This document shows, in pieces, positions 1-7,484 of a stretch of DNA of 64,000 nucleotides. A program made the translations under genes and the position numbers. Numbering within the stretch: position 1 is the first letter of the stretch; each line of letters starts with the position of its first letter. This DNA comes from Paenalcaligenes sp052103955 (GTDB lineage Bacteria > Pseudomonadota > Gammaproteobacteria > Burkholderiales > Burkholderiaceae_B), in NCBI GenBank assembly GCA_052103955.1, contig JBQELO010000002.1, forward strand, positions 186,001-250,000, given 5' to 3'. The notes under the pieces were generated by a model, which had not been told where the DNA came from, ran no database searches, and worked only from the letters and a program-made list of their open reading frames with translations.

Positions 1-225
1 TAACCCAAAGAACACCAAGAACAGCTGCAACAGCAAGGGTGTGCCACGGAAAAACTCAATAAACACACGCATGGACTGGCTCATCCAGCGGCGTTCCGAC
101 ACCCTGCCTAACGCCACGACCAGCCCTACTATCCCACCCCCTATAAACGCGATGAGAGATAGCCAGATCGTCCATTGCGCGGCCTGGACAATAAACCAGA
201 AATCTTCTATTCCAAATGTACGCAT
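1..225 (-). CDS. Amino-acid ABC transporter permease (5' part; runs off the left edge)
   Basis: Inner-membrane permease of a polar amino-acid ABC importer (His/Glu/Gln family). Only the first 75 codons are in the window, starting MRTFGIEDFW. A first membrane segment (about residues 20-40) is followed by the family-typical stretch IEFFRGTPLLLQLF, which also occurs in related form in the neighbouring permease. The ATG overlaps the stop of the upstream permease by one base (TAATG), so the two are translationally coupled and probably form a heterodimeric channel. The ATPase of the system is not seen and may lie beyond the left edge. Substrate unknown. Confidence 0.85.
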   Translation of the reverse strand, partial: MRTFGIEDFWFIVQAAQWTIWLSLIAFIGGGIVGLVVALGRVSERRWMSQSMRVFIEFFRGTPLLLQLFLVFFGL

Positions 226-896
226 TATTTACGGTCCGGATAATCAAGCAGGTACTTGTAAATGATGGAAAACAAGCCCGAAAACAGTAAGGTCAGCAGT
301 AAATAAATGACCGTTACCGTGATGTAGATTTCAAAACTACGGAAGGTCAACGACTGCAGCCCTGTTGCCACTGACGTCAGATCATCGGCCGAAATTACCG
401 ACACCACACTGGAGGCCAACATCAAGTAAATAAACTGGCTGGTTAACGCCGGATAAATAGCCTTTAACGCAGGGCGCAAAATAATATGCAAAAACACCTC
501 TACGCCCGACAAACTCAGTGCGCGACCTGCTTCAACCTGCCCCTTGGGAATAGACTCAATCCCTGCACGCACAATCTCGCTGGCATAAGCACCCAGGTTC
601 ACCGTCATTGCTACCAATGCAGCGGTATGCGCACTCCACTTCACGCCCACAGACGGCAACGCAAAGAAAAACACAAACAACTGGATGATGAAGGGTGTAT
701 TGCGAATGACCTCAATATAGGCATTCACCAAAAACCGGAAAAACGCATTACCGTTAATTTTGACACTGGCACAAATGACCGCCACGATCAGCCCAAAAAA
801 CATGGACAGTGCCGACAACTGAATAGTGACCCATGTCCCTTTTAGTAGCAGCGGCCACGCCTCCAGAACTGGATCAAACTGAAAAACGTAATTCAT
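225..896 (-). CDS. Amino-acid ABC transporter permease
   Basis: Inner-membrane permease of the HisM/GlnP type, 223 aa, with about five hydrophobic segments and the motif VIRNTPFIIQLFVFFFALP near residue 70. The conserved loop that docks the ATPase (around EAGRALSLSGVEVF) is present. The reading frame extends upstream to 932, but the ATG at 896 is preferred: it has GGAAG five bases ahead and begins MNYVFQFDP. It is second in the operon binding protein - permease - permease and is coupled to the next permease by a TAATG overlap. Probably pairs with that permease. Confidence 0.88.
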   Translation of the reverse strand: MNYVFQFDPVLEAWPLLLKGTWVTIQLSALSMFFGLIVAVICASVKINGNAFFRFLVNAYIEVIRNTPFIIQLFVFFFALPSVGVKWSAHTAALVAMTVNLGAYASEIVRAGIESIPKGQVEAGRALSLSGVEVFLHIILRPALKAIYPALTSQFIYLMLASSVVSVISADDLTSVATGLQSLTFRSFEIYITVTVIYLLLTLLFSGLFSIIYKYLLDYPDRK

Positions 897-913
897 AGCA
901 ACTTCCAGACACT

Positions 914-938
914 GCCGAAGGGGTCGCCCCACTTCGGC
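914..938 (-). other. Intercistronic stem-loop between binding protein and permease genes
   Basis: GCCGAAG (914-920) pairs with CTTCGGC (932-938), and the inner GGG/CCC can extend the stem. There is no T-run on the - strand. It lies between the stop of the binding-protein gene and the start of the first permease. Such hairpins commonly protect the upstream message and reduce downstream expression, giving excess periplasmic binding protein; that role is inferred here. Confidence 0.55.
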
Positions 939-955
939 CAGCGCTTAGCAACACA

Positions 956-1756
956 TTAATTTGATGCAGCGTGTACAGAGGCGGGCAAGGGCGTACCCAA
1001 CCATTTCTCAAACACTTTATCCAACGAGCCATCGGCCAGTTTTTCTTTCAAGAACGCATTCACAGCCGCTTCCAGCTCTGGACGGTCTTTTTGCATGGTC
1101 ACGCCCATCACTTGTTCGTTAATCACATAGCGAGTTTCAAATTTACCGGGGTGACGTTTTTGCACTTCCGAGGCGATCACTGTTGAAGTACCTGCCAAAT
1201 CTACTTGGCCTACGATCATGGCTTGCAAGGCAGATGCATCGTCGTCAAAACGGCGAATGTCTGTGCCTTCAGGAGCGATTTTCATCACACCGATGTCTGT
1301 CGTACTGGCGCGAGGCACACCAATTTTGTATTTAGTGAAGTCGGCAGGGCTATCCACCACCACGTCAGCTGGTCCTAACAACACCATGCTGGCTGCGGAA
1401 TACGGGTTAGAGAACTGCACTTGCTCTTGGCGCTCTGGTGTAATTGCCAGCGAAGCCACCAATACGTCGGCTTTGTCAGTTAACAAATACGGAATACGGT
1501 TTGGGCCTGTAGTAATCACAGGTTCTACTGTCACACCCAAGTAATCAGCCAACATTTGTGCCACTTCAGCATCGTAGCCATCAGGTTTGTTACCAGCACC
1601 TGAGCTCGCGTATGGCGGGAAATCCAACATCAAACCGATTTTGATCGTGCCACGGTCTTTAATGCGTTGCAGGCTTTGATCTTCCTGCGCGTGGGCCGTA
1701 CCAGTCAGGCCAATCATTAACGAAATACCCAGTGCTACACATATTTTTTTCAACAT
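956..1756 (-). CDS. Amino-acid ABC transporter periplasmic binding protein
   Basis: Periplasmic solute-binding protein, family 3 (SBP_bac_3), 266 aa. A Sec signal peptide (MLKKICVALGISLMIGLTGT, cleavage after AHA) precedes the mature domain. Family hallmarks are GTIKIGLMLDFPPYA early, DVLVASLAITPERQEQVQFSNPY near the middle and a late hinge region. The ATG at 1756 has a GGAG six to eight bases upstream; a GTG four codons earlier is less likely. It is the first gene of the importer operon and lies divergently from an IclR regulator across 276 bp. Ligand not predictable; acidic or neutral amino acids are plausible. Confidence 0.9.
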   Translation of the reverse strand: MLKKICVALGISLMIGLTGTAHAQEDQSLQRIKDRGTIKIGLMLDFPPYASSGAGNKPDGYDAEVAQMLADYLGVTVEPVITTGPNRIPYLLTDKADVLVASLAITPERQEQVQFSNPYSAASMVLLGPADVVVDSPADFTKYKIGVPRASTTDIGVMKIAPEGTDIRRFDDDASALQAMIVGQVDLAGTSTVIASEVQKRHPGKFETRYVINEQVMGVTMQKDRPELEAAVNAFLKEKLADGSLDKVFEKWLGTPLPASVHAASN

Positions 1757-1931
1757 TGTCTTCTCCACAGTCCGTAAGAGGTATTACTTCATTTTCTGCA
1801 GGTTACATACGCTGTAGCCTGCATTGACGAAACCGCTATAGGCATAGTAATTTCATCAACGAAAAATCTTTTTGTATGTAATTTTTTTGTTGCAGACTAT
1901 CAAAAAAAAATTTGGCGATCCACAGCATATT

Positions 1932-1949
1932 GCTAGGTAAAACCCTAGC
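1932..1949. promoter_or_regulatory. Inverted repeat in the divergent importer/IclR intergenic region
   Basis: GCTAGG (1932-1937) and CCTAGC (1944-1949) are perfect inverted arms around TAAAAC. The site sits between the binding-protein gene (start 1756) and the IclR gene (start 2033), which is where an IclR-type autoregulator would bind. The core AGGTAAAACCCT, read on the other strand as AGGGTTTTACCT, resembles the two AGGGTTTTCCCT copies upstream of the purine permease. Function is inferred. Confidence 0.4.
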
Positions 1950-2032
1950 TTTCCGCTTTTAGAGAATAATCTCCAGTTTTTCCTCCCACATACGAAAAAA
2001 ACTTTTTATTGATGAAAAAATAGAAGAAAAAC

Positions 2033-2839
2033 ATGAGCCAACCCACTCCCGCCCATCCCGCTCAGCGGTACCAAGCACCAGCCTTAGATAAGGGGTTGGA
2101 CATACTAGAGGCGCTAAGCCAAACCCCGCACGGCTATACCTTGAGCGAACTCAGCCAAGCCTTAAACCGAGGCGTGAATGAAATCTTCAGAATGGTGAGC
2201 ACACTGCACCAACGTGACTACATACAAATCAACGACAGTGATCGCTACATTCTGACCCTTAAACTGTTTGAGCTATCGCACCAACAAGAGCCTGCCAAGT
2301 CCCTGATTAAAGAAGCGCTACCGTTGCTGGCAGAGCTGGCTGAACGCAGCATGCAATCGTGCCATTTAGCGCTATACCAAAATGGCAGAGTCATCATCGT
2401 GGCGCAGCAAGACAGCCCTGAACGCTGGTCTTTTGGTTTAAAAATGGGGGCACTAATTGGCCTAACTGATACCTCTTCTGGCCATGTACTGCTCGCCTTT
2501 GCTGATGACATTACGCGAGTACGTATGCTGAATCACCACATACGTATTGATGGCGAAAATCAGATGGACCCCGGCCAATTGTTTGATTTACTACACACCA
2601 TTCGTCAGCAAGGCTATGCCACCATGCCCAGCGCCCAAATTGATGGCGTGACCAACATTGCTATGCCGGTATTAGGCTTAGAAAACAAAGTATTAGCCGC
2701 GATTAACGTGCCCCATGTATCACGTATTGATGGTCTACGCCGCCCCGACGCAACACAGATTGCCCGTATTTTGTCTGACGTTAGCCTGCGCCTGTCGCAA
2801 CGTATGGGCTATAGTGGCCCCCATTGTTACACTCCCTGA
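2033..2839 (+). CDS. IclR-family transcriptional regulator
   Basis: Cytoplasmic DNA-binding regulator, 268 aa. Residues about 18-80 form the winged helix-turn-helix (ALDKGLDILEALSQ, then YTLSELSQAL). Residues about 95-260 form the IclR effector-binding domain, including LIGLTDTSSGHVLLAF and the late stretch MPVLGLENKVLAAINV. Upstream, the divergent amino-acid importer operon is the likely target. Downstream, an AEC permease starts nine bases after the stop and may be cotranscribed and co-regulated. The inducer cannot be inferred. Confidence 0.88.
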   Translation: MSQPTPAHPAQRYQAPALDKGLDILEALSQTPHGYTLSELSQALNRGVNEIFRMVSTLHQRDYIQINDSDRYILTLKLFELSHQQEPAKSLIKEALPLLAELAERSMQSCHLALYQNGRVIIVAQQDSPERWSFGLKMGALIGLTDTSSGHVLLAFADDITRVRMLNHHIRIDGENQMDPGQLFDLLHTIRQQGYATMPSAQIDGVTNIAMPVLGLENKVLAAINVPHVSRIDGLRRPDATQIARILSDVSLRLSQRMGYSGPHCYTP

Positions 2840-2847
2840 GCAGTACT

Positions 2848-3756
2848 ATGCCTGATGTTTTTTCGTTGTATGTGTCCGCACTAAGCTCCATTGCCCCCTT
2901 AGTTATGTGCGGTGGTATAGGGTTTATTTGGGGTAAGAGCACACTCAGATTCGACATTGCTTTTATCTCAACGCTGGTCACGCTAGTGGGTGTACCCGCA
3001 CTGATTTTTCACACGCTTTACACCACTGAGATCGATACCGCTGCCCTGTTAGATATAGGTTTATCTACCGTTGTAGCGCTGGCGATTACGGCCCTGCTGT
3101 GTGCCGCTGCCTTAAAGCTGTTTAAGGTATCCATACGCGCAAATATGCAACTGGTCACCTTCCCCAATTCGGGCAACTTAGGCCTGCCGCTCTCTACATT
3201 GGCCTTTGGCTCTATCGGCTTATCGGCCGCGTTGGTCTTCTTTGCGATCTGCACCTTCATACACAACACACTAGGCGTACGCACCCTAACGGACAAACAC
3301 AGCAGCAGCAAAGGCACACAGTTCATTGTGATCAGTGCAGCCTTAATCGCTATTCTTGCTAAAGGTTTATCTGTACCCGTGCCGGAGTGGACCTTAAACG
3401 GTTTAGGGCTGATAGGCAGTATTACCGTCCCATTAATGCTGTTTAGCCTAGGCTATTCGTTGGCAAACATTTCATCAGAAGGCATGCAAAGTGGTAGTTT
3501 CATGGCCATTTTGCGCTTAGCGGCGGGTTGTGTTGGTGCCATCCTTGCCTGCTGGCTGCTGGGCACTCCAGGTTTGTTAGCCGCCATTATTATTCTGCAA
3601 ATGACCATGCCATGCGCGGTATTGAGCTACATGTACGTCTCTCACTTCCAGCCAGATCAAAAACACATCGCTGCCAGTGCGGTACTAGTGTCCACCGTAA
3701 TTTTCCTACTGGCATCACCACTGTTTATTGCGGCTTTGCAGTATTTCTACCTTTAA
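2848..3756 (+). CDS. AEC-family (auxin efflux carrier type) permease
   Basis: Integral membrane transporter, 302 aa, with about ten hydrophobic segments. The N-terminal LVMCGGIGFIWGK and the central FPNSGNLGLPLS are typical of the AEC/Mem_trans family, whose bacterial members move malonate, malate or other organic acids. ATG 2848 is chosen over a TTG at 2824, which would overlap the IclR gene. It follows the IclR gene closely. Its stop overlaps the convergent gamma-glutamyltransferase stop by a few bases. Substrate unknown. Confidence 0.85.
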   Translation: MPDVFSLYVSALSSIAPLVMCGGIGFIWGKSTLRFDIAFISTLVTLVGVPALIFHTLYTTEIDTAALLDIGLSTVVALAITALLCAAALKLFKVSIRANMQLVTFPNSGNLGLPLSTLAFGSIGLSAALVFFAICTFIHNTLGVRTLTDKHSSSKGTQFIVISAALIAILAKGLSVPVPEWTLNGLGLIGSITVPLMLFSLGYSLANISSEGMQSGSFMAILRLAAGCVGAILACWLLGTPGLLAAIIILQMTMPCAVLSYMYVSHFQPDQKHIAASAVLVSTVIFLLASPLFIAALQYFYL

Positions 3757-5519
3757 TCGGCCAGCACTAGGCCCTCGCGACGGGGGTCTGCGCCACCAAA
3801 TAGCCCTTGATCGGTAATGACTATGCCCTGCAAGCCACTGGTAAACGGCAAAATAGAGACGTCGTGGCCTTTGGCACGCAGCGCATCGGCCACGCCCACA
3901 ATGGCTGTACCTTCCTCTAATTCGGTAGCCTGATTGCGGCTACCGTAGTGAGGCAATGAAATTGCCTCTTGTATGTCCAGCCCCCAATCCAACACTCCTA
4001 CCAAGGTTTGCGCCACATAGTTAATAATGGCACTGCCACCCGGCGAGCCCGTGATCAGATAAGGCTTGTTAGCCTTAAACACCATCACCGGAGCCATGCT
4101 ACTGCGAGGTCGCTTACCCGCTTCCACTCGGTTAGCCACCGCCACGCCTTGTGCATCGTAAGGTTGGCTAGAAAAATCCGTAAGCTGGTTATTGAGCAAA
4201 AAGCCTCGTACCAGAATTTTGCTGCCAAACGCGGCCTCTACACTGGTGGTCATAGACAGCAAATTACCGTAGGCATCTGCTGCTACCAAGTGGCTAGTGG
4301 AAGGCAATTCGTAGGCTTGGTCCTTGCCTAAACTGGCTAGCATCGCGAAAGGGTCGCCCGGCTCTGCTTTGCCCATACTTTGGTCAGGTTGAATCAACGC
4401 ACTACGTTGACGTAAATAAGCGGGACTGAGCAAGGCCTTAACGGGGATATCCACAAAAGCCGGATCGGCCACATAAAAATCGCGGTCAGCATAGGCTAAA
4501 CGCCCAGCTTCTGAAAAGTAATGCACAGCCTCTACACTTTGAGGAGCGTAGTGTTGCATGGGGAAATTTTGCAGCACGCCCAACAACTGCAATACCGTCA
4601 CACCACCGGAACTGGGTGGTGGCATACCGCACACGGTGTACTCCCGGTACGGTCCGCATAAGGGCTCACGCTGCACCGCTTGATAACGCTGTAAATCCAC
4701 CAAACTTAAATCGCCTGCGCTGGTGTGGTTCTGCACCGAACGCACCATATCATCGGCGATTTCACCCTCATAAAAGGCAATTACTCCTTTTTTGGCAATA
4801 CGCGACAAGGTGTCCGCCAATTCGGGGTTGCGCAGCGTGTACCCCACAGGCAGCGGTTGGCCCTCTGCATCCAAAAAGTACGCCGCACTGGCTGACTGCT
4901 CGCGTAGCGCCTGTTGATTATCGCTAATCAGTGTGTGCAATCTAGGGCTTACCGCAAAGCCTTCTGTGGCTAGCTGTATTGCAGGCGCAAACAACGTTTC
5001 CCACGGTAAGCGGCCATGCTGTGCATGCGCCATTTCCAACGCCCGCAGTACTCCCGGCGTACCTACAGACAAACCACTGTTAACGGCCTGTGTATAACTA
5101 AGCGGCTTACCTGCTTCTAAAAAGCGGTCTGCTGTTGCCTGTGCAGGCGCTGTTTCTCGGCCATCGTAGCTTTGCAATTGCGCCGTTGCCGCATCGTAAT
5201 GCAATAAGAAAGCGCCACCACCTATGCCTGATGATTGTGGCTCTACCAAAGTAAGCACCGCCTGTGCGGCAATAATGGCATCTATGGCACTACCACCTTG
5301 CTCTAGCATGGTGTAGCCTGCTTGTGTCGCTAGGGGGTTCGCCGTCGCAAACATCTGGCGCGACCCTTGCACCAATTTCTGGGTGGTGTGTGCACTGGCC
5401 GCTTCTGGGGCAGTATCTGCCGCCGTCAACGTAGTGGAAGGCTGTAAGGCACACCCTGCTAGGGTAGCAACCGCTAACAGTAACGTCGCCAAATACCAGG
5501 GTTGCGTAGTTGCCTTCAT
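3753..5519 (-). CDS. ggt: Gamma-glutamyltransferase (lipoprotein-type signal)
   Basis: Hydrolyses or transfers the gamma-glutamyl group of glutathione and related peptides in the periplasm; N-terminal nucleophile hydrolase, 588 aa. A signal segment ends in a lipobox (LAGC, Cys near residue 23), so it is probably membrane-anchored. The autocleavage site is seen as STSH with the nucleophilic Thr near residue 408. The substrate loop PPPSSGGVTV and the later GSPGGS are present. ATG 5519 has AGAGG five bases ahead; the adjacent GTG is less likely. It follows AMP nucleosidase by 22 bp on the same strand, so cotranscription is likely. Length is normal for the family. Confidence 0.93.
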   Translation of the reverse strand: MKATTQPWYLATLLLAVATLAGCALQPSTTLTAADTAPEAASAHTTQKLVQGSRQMFATANPLATQAGYTMLEQGGSAIDAIIAAQAVLTLVEPQSSGIGGGAFLLHYDAATAQLQSYDGRETAPAQATADRFLEAGKPLSYTQAVNSGLSVGTPGVLRALEMAHAQHGRLPWETLFAPAIQLATEGFAVSPRLHTLISDNQQALREQSASAAYFLDAEGQPLPVGYTLRNPELADTLSRIAKKGVIAFYEGEIADDMVRSVQNHTSAGDLSLVDLQRYQAVQREPLCGPYREYTVCGMPPPSSGGVTVLQLLGVLQNFPMQHYAPQSVEAVHYFSEAGRLAYADRDFYVADPAFVDIPVKALLSPAYLRQRSALIQPDQSMGKAEPGDPFAMLASLGKDQAYELPSTSHLVAADAYGNLLSMTTSVEAAFGSKILVRGFLLNNQLTDFSSQPYDAQGVAVANRVEAGKRPRSSMAPVMVFKANKPYLITGSPGGSAIINYVAQTLVGVLDWGLDIQEAISLPHYGSRNQATELEEGTAIVGVADALRAKGHDVSILPFTSGLQGIVITDQGLFGGADPRREGLVLAD

Positions 5520-5541
5520 CACTACCTCTTTACCAGTGCGA

Positions 5542-7035
5542 TTACTGGAATGCTGTCTCTAAGAAACTGCGTAATTTGCGTGAATGTAAACGCTCACTTG
5601 GCATTTCTCGTACCATTTCTAGCGCGCGTATCCCTATGTGCAGATGCTGACCTACCTGCTTGCTGTAAAACGCATTGGCCATACCGGGCAACTTTAATTC
5701 GCCGTGTAGCGGCTTATCAGACACACACAGCAACGTGCCATATGGAATACGGAACCTAAAGCCGTTCGCTGAAATGGTGGCCGACTCCATATCTAGCGCA
5801 ATGGCACGTGACTGCGACAACTTCAGCACCGGTTCGTGATGATCACGCAATTCCCAGTTACGGTTATCAATAGATGCCACTGTACCAGTACGCATAATGC
5901 GTTTTAATTCCCAGCCCGACAAGCCAGCGACTTCTGCCACCGCTTGTTCTAAAGGCACTTGGATTTCAGCCAATGGAGGAATAGGTACCCACAACGGTAG
6001 ATCATCATCCAGCACTTTATCCTGACGTACATAGCCATGCGCCAACACGTAATCGCCCAAGCGCTGCGACGTACGCAACCCCGCGCAGTGACCCAACATC
6101 AACCATGCCGACGGGCGCAATACTGCCACGTGATCCGTAATAGTTTTAGCGTTAGACGGACCCACCCCAATATTGATTAAGGTAATGCCAGTATGGTCGT
6201 CGCGCATTAAGTGATACGACGGCATTTGCGGCTGGCGCGAGGCATGTGAGCCTTCTACTACCCCACCGGCACGCGTAATACGGTTACCCGGTTCGACTAA
6301 CGCGGTATAACCACTATCCGGGTCCTCTAAGGCAGATTGCGCCCATTTGCAGAACTCATCTACGTAGAACTGGTAGTTGGTGAACAGTACAAATTTTTGG
6401 AAATACTCGGGGCGGGTTGCCGTGTAGTGCTGCAAGCGGTGCAACGAGTAATCAATGCGCGGCGCAGTAAAAGGGGCCAATGGTAATTCTTCGCCCGGTT
6501 TTCCTACCCATGTGCCATTCACAATGGCGTCGTCCATCACTTCTAGATCAGGCACATCAAAGTGATCACGCAACGTGTGTGCAGACGACTCGGGGTACAC
6601 CGCTTCTACCGAGTTTTCGCCCGCTAAGCAAAAATGCAGCGGTATGGGCTGTTCGGACTCTGCAATCTCTACCGGCACACCATGGTTCTTCAGTAACAGT
6701 CGAATCTGGTCGCGTAAGTAGTCAAAATACAGCTCAGGTCTAGTGACTGTAGTGGCATACGCGCCTGGCTCTACGACATAGCCATAGGCCAAACGGCTGT
6801 CCACTTCTTGAAACGTGTCTACCCGTATACGTATTTGAGGATAGCAAGCGCGGTAACGCACACCTTGCGTAAACCCTTGCGCCATACACATTCTGAACTG
6901 CTCGCGTATGAAAGCGGTATTGCGTCGGTAAATTTCTACCAGTCGCCACACTGCCGCTTCGGCGTCCCAGAATTCTTCGGCCCCGATGACTGGGGGGGTA
7001 ACCACTTTCACATCGTACTGCACCGATTCACGCAT
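5542..7035 (-). CDS. amn: AMP nucleosidase
   Basis: Hydrolyses AMP to adenine and ribose 5-phosphate (purine salvage, adenylate balance), cytoplasmic. About 497 aa from ATG 7035 (E. coli Amn is about 484). The N-terminal Amn-specific domain (WDAEAAVWRLVEIYRRN, then GVRYRACYPQIRI) is followed by the nucleoside-phosphorylase-like domain with INIGVGPSNAKTITDH, MLGHCAGLR and AIALDMESATISANG. The frame is open upstream to a TTG at 7056, and a GTG three codons before the ATG is also possible. First gene of a likely amn-ggt pair. Confidence 0.92.
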   Translation of the reverse strand: MRESVQYDVKVVTPPVIGAEEFWDAEAAVWRLVEIYRRNTAFIREQFRMCMAQGFTQGVRYRACYPQIRIRVDTFQEVDSRLAYGYVVEPGAYATTVTRPELYFDYLRDQIRLLLKNHGVPVEIAESEQPIPLHFCLAGENSVEAVYPESSAHTLRDHFDVPDLEVMDDAIVNGTWVGKPGEELPLAPFTAPRIDYSLHRLQHYTATRPEYFQKFVLFTNYQFYVDEFCKWAQSALEDPDSGYTALVEPGNRITRAGGVVEGSHASRQPQMPSYHLMRDDHTGITLINIGVGPSNAKTITDHVAVLRPSAWLMLGHCAGLRTSQRLGDYVLAHGYVRQDKVLDDDLPLWVPIPPLAEIQVPLEQAVAEVAGLSGWELKRIMRTGTVASIDNRNWELRDHHEPVLKLSQSRAIALDMESATISANGFRFRIPYGTLLCVSDKPLHGELKLPGMANAFYSKQVGQHLHIGIRALEMVREMPSERLHSRKLRSFLETAFQ

Positions 7036-7154
7036 GATGTCCACAGCCTTAAACAAAAGTCCAGTGTATACAGGATTTATGACAATAGAGAAAACCCCAG
7101 TCTTTTAGGTATGTACGGGCTTTCCCCTATAAAAACATTCTAATACTAGGTATA

Positions 7155-7189
7155 GTCTTATAGAACACTGGAAGGTCTTATATAAGACC
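7155..7189. promoter_or_regulatory. Candidate operator: perfect 16-bp palindrome plus partial upstream copy
   Basis: GGTCTTATATAAGACC (7174-7189) is a perfect palindrome. Its left half GTCTTATA recurs at 7155-7162, exactly 20 bp upstream, about two helical turns. The pair lies in the amn/glcB divergent region, about 120 bp from the amn start and 300 bp from glcB. It looks like tandem sites for a dimeric regulator; which one is unknown. Confidence 0.5.
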
Positions 7190-7370
7190 AAAGACATCAC
7201 AGCCATGTATTCCTATGCAAGTCACTGTATTTATTGGTAAAAAATGAGAATTCGCGATTTATGAATAAATGGATTCTTTCAGGGCAACTTCCATTTTTCC
7301 GCGGCCATCGGGCCATTTTCTCGGCTCACCAGTCAATACTTATAGTAATGAGTGTTCTTACCAGAAGTAC

Positions 7371-7392
7371 ATTCAGAGCCACTATTCTGAAT
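7371..7392. promoter_or_regulatory. Inverted repeat upstream of glcB
   Basis: ATTCAGA (7371-7377) and TCTGAAT (7386-7392) are perfect 7-bp inverted arms with an 8-bp spacer, about 90 bp before the glcB start. It could be an operator or a leader hairpin. Confidence 0.35.
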
Positions 7393-7484
7393 ACCTATTC
7401 CTATTTTCGTGCCCTGCAGCGACCTTCCTGCCCGGGACTACCCTCCCGGTTTCAGCAAACTCTTAACTTTACGCAAAGGCAATC

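Larger units (their letters stand above)
7036..7484. other. Non-coding region between amn and glcB
   Basis: About 450 bp without a convincing gene, between divergent amn and glcB. Short frames here lack ribosome sites and family features. It holds a perfect 16-bp palindrome with a partial copy 20 bp away, and an ATTCAGA/TCTGAAT inverted repeat, annotated separately. It presumably carries both promoters and a long glcB leader. Confidence 0.6.

Noticed and set aside
41..265. Short + strand frame over the left-edge permease
   Set aside because: It lies opposite the clearly coding permease frame, which has family motifs and a coupled start.
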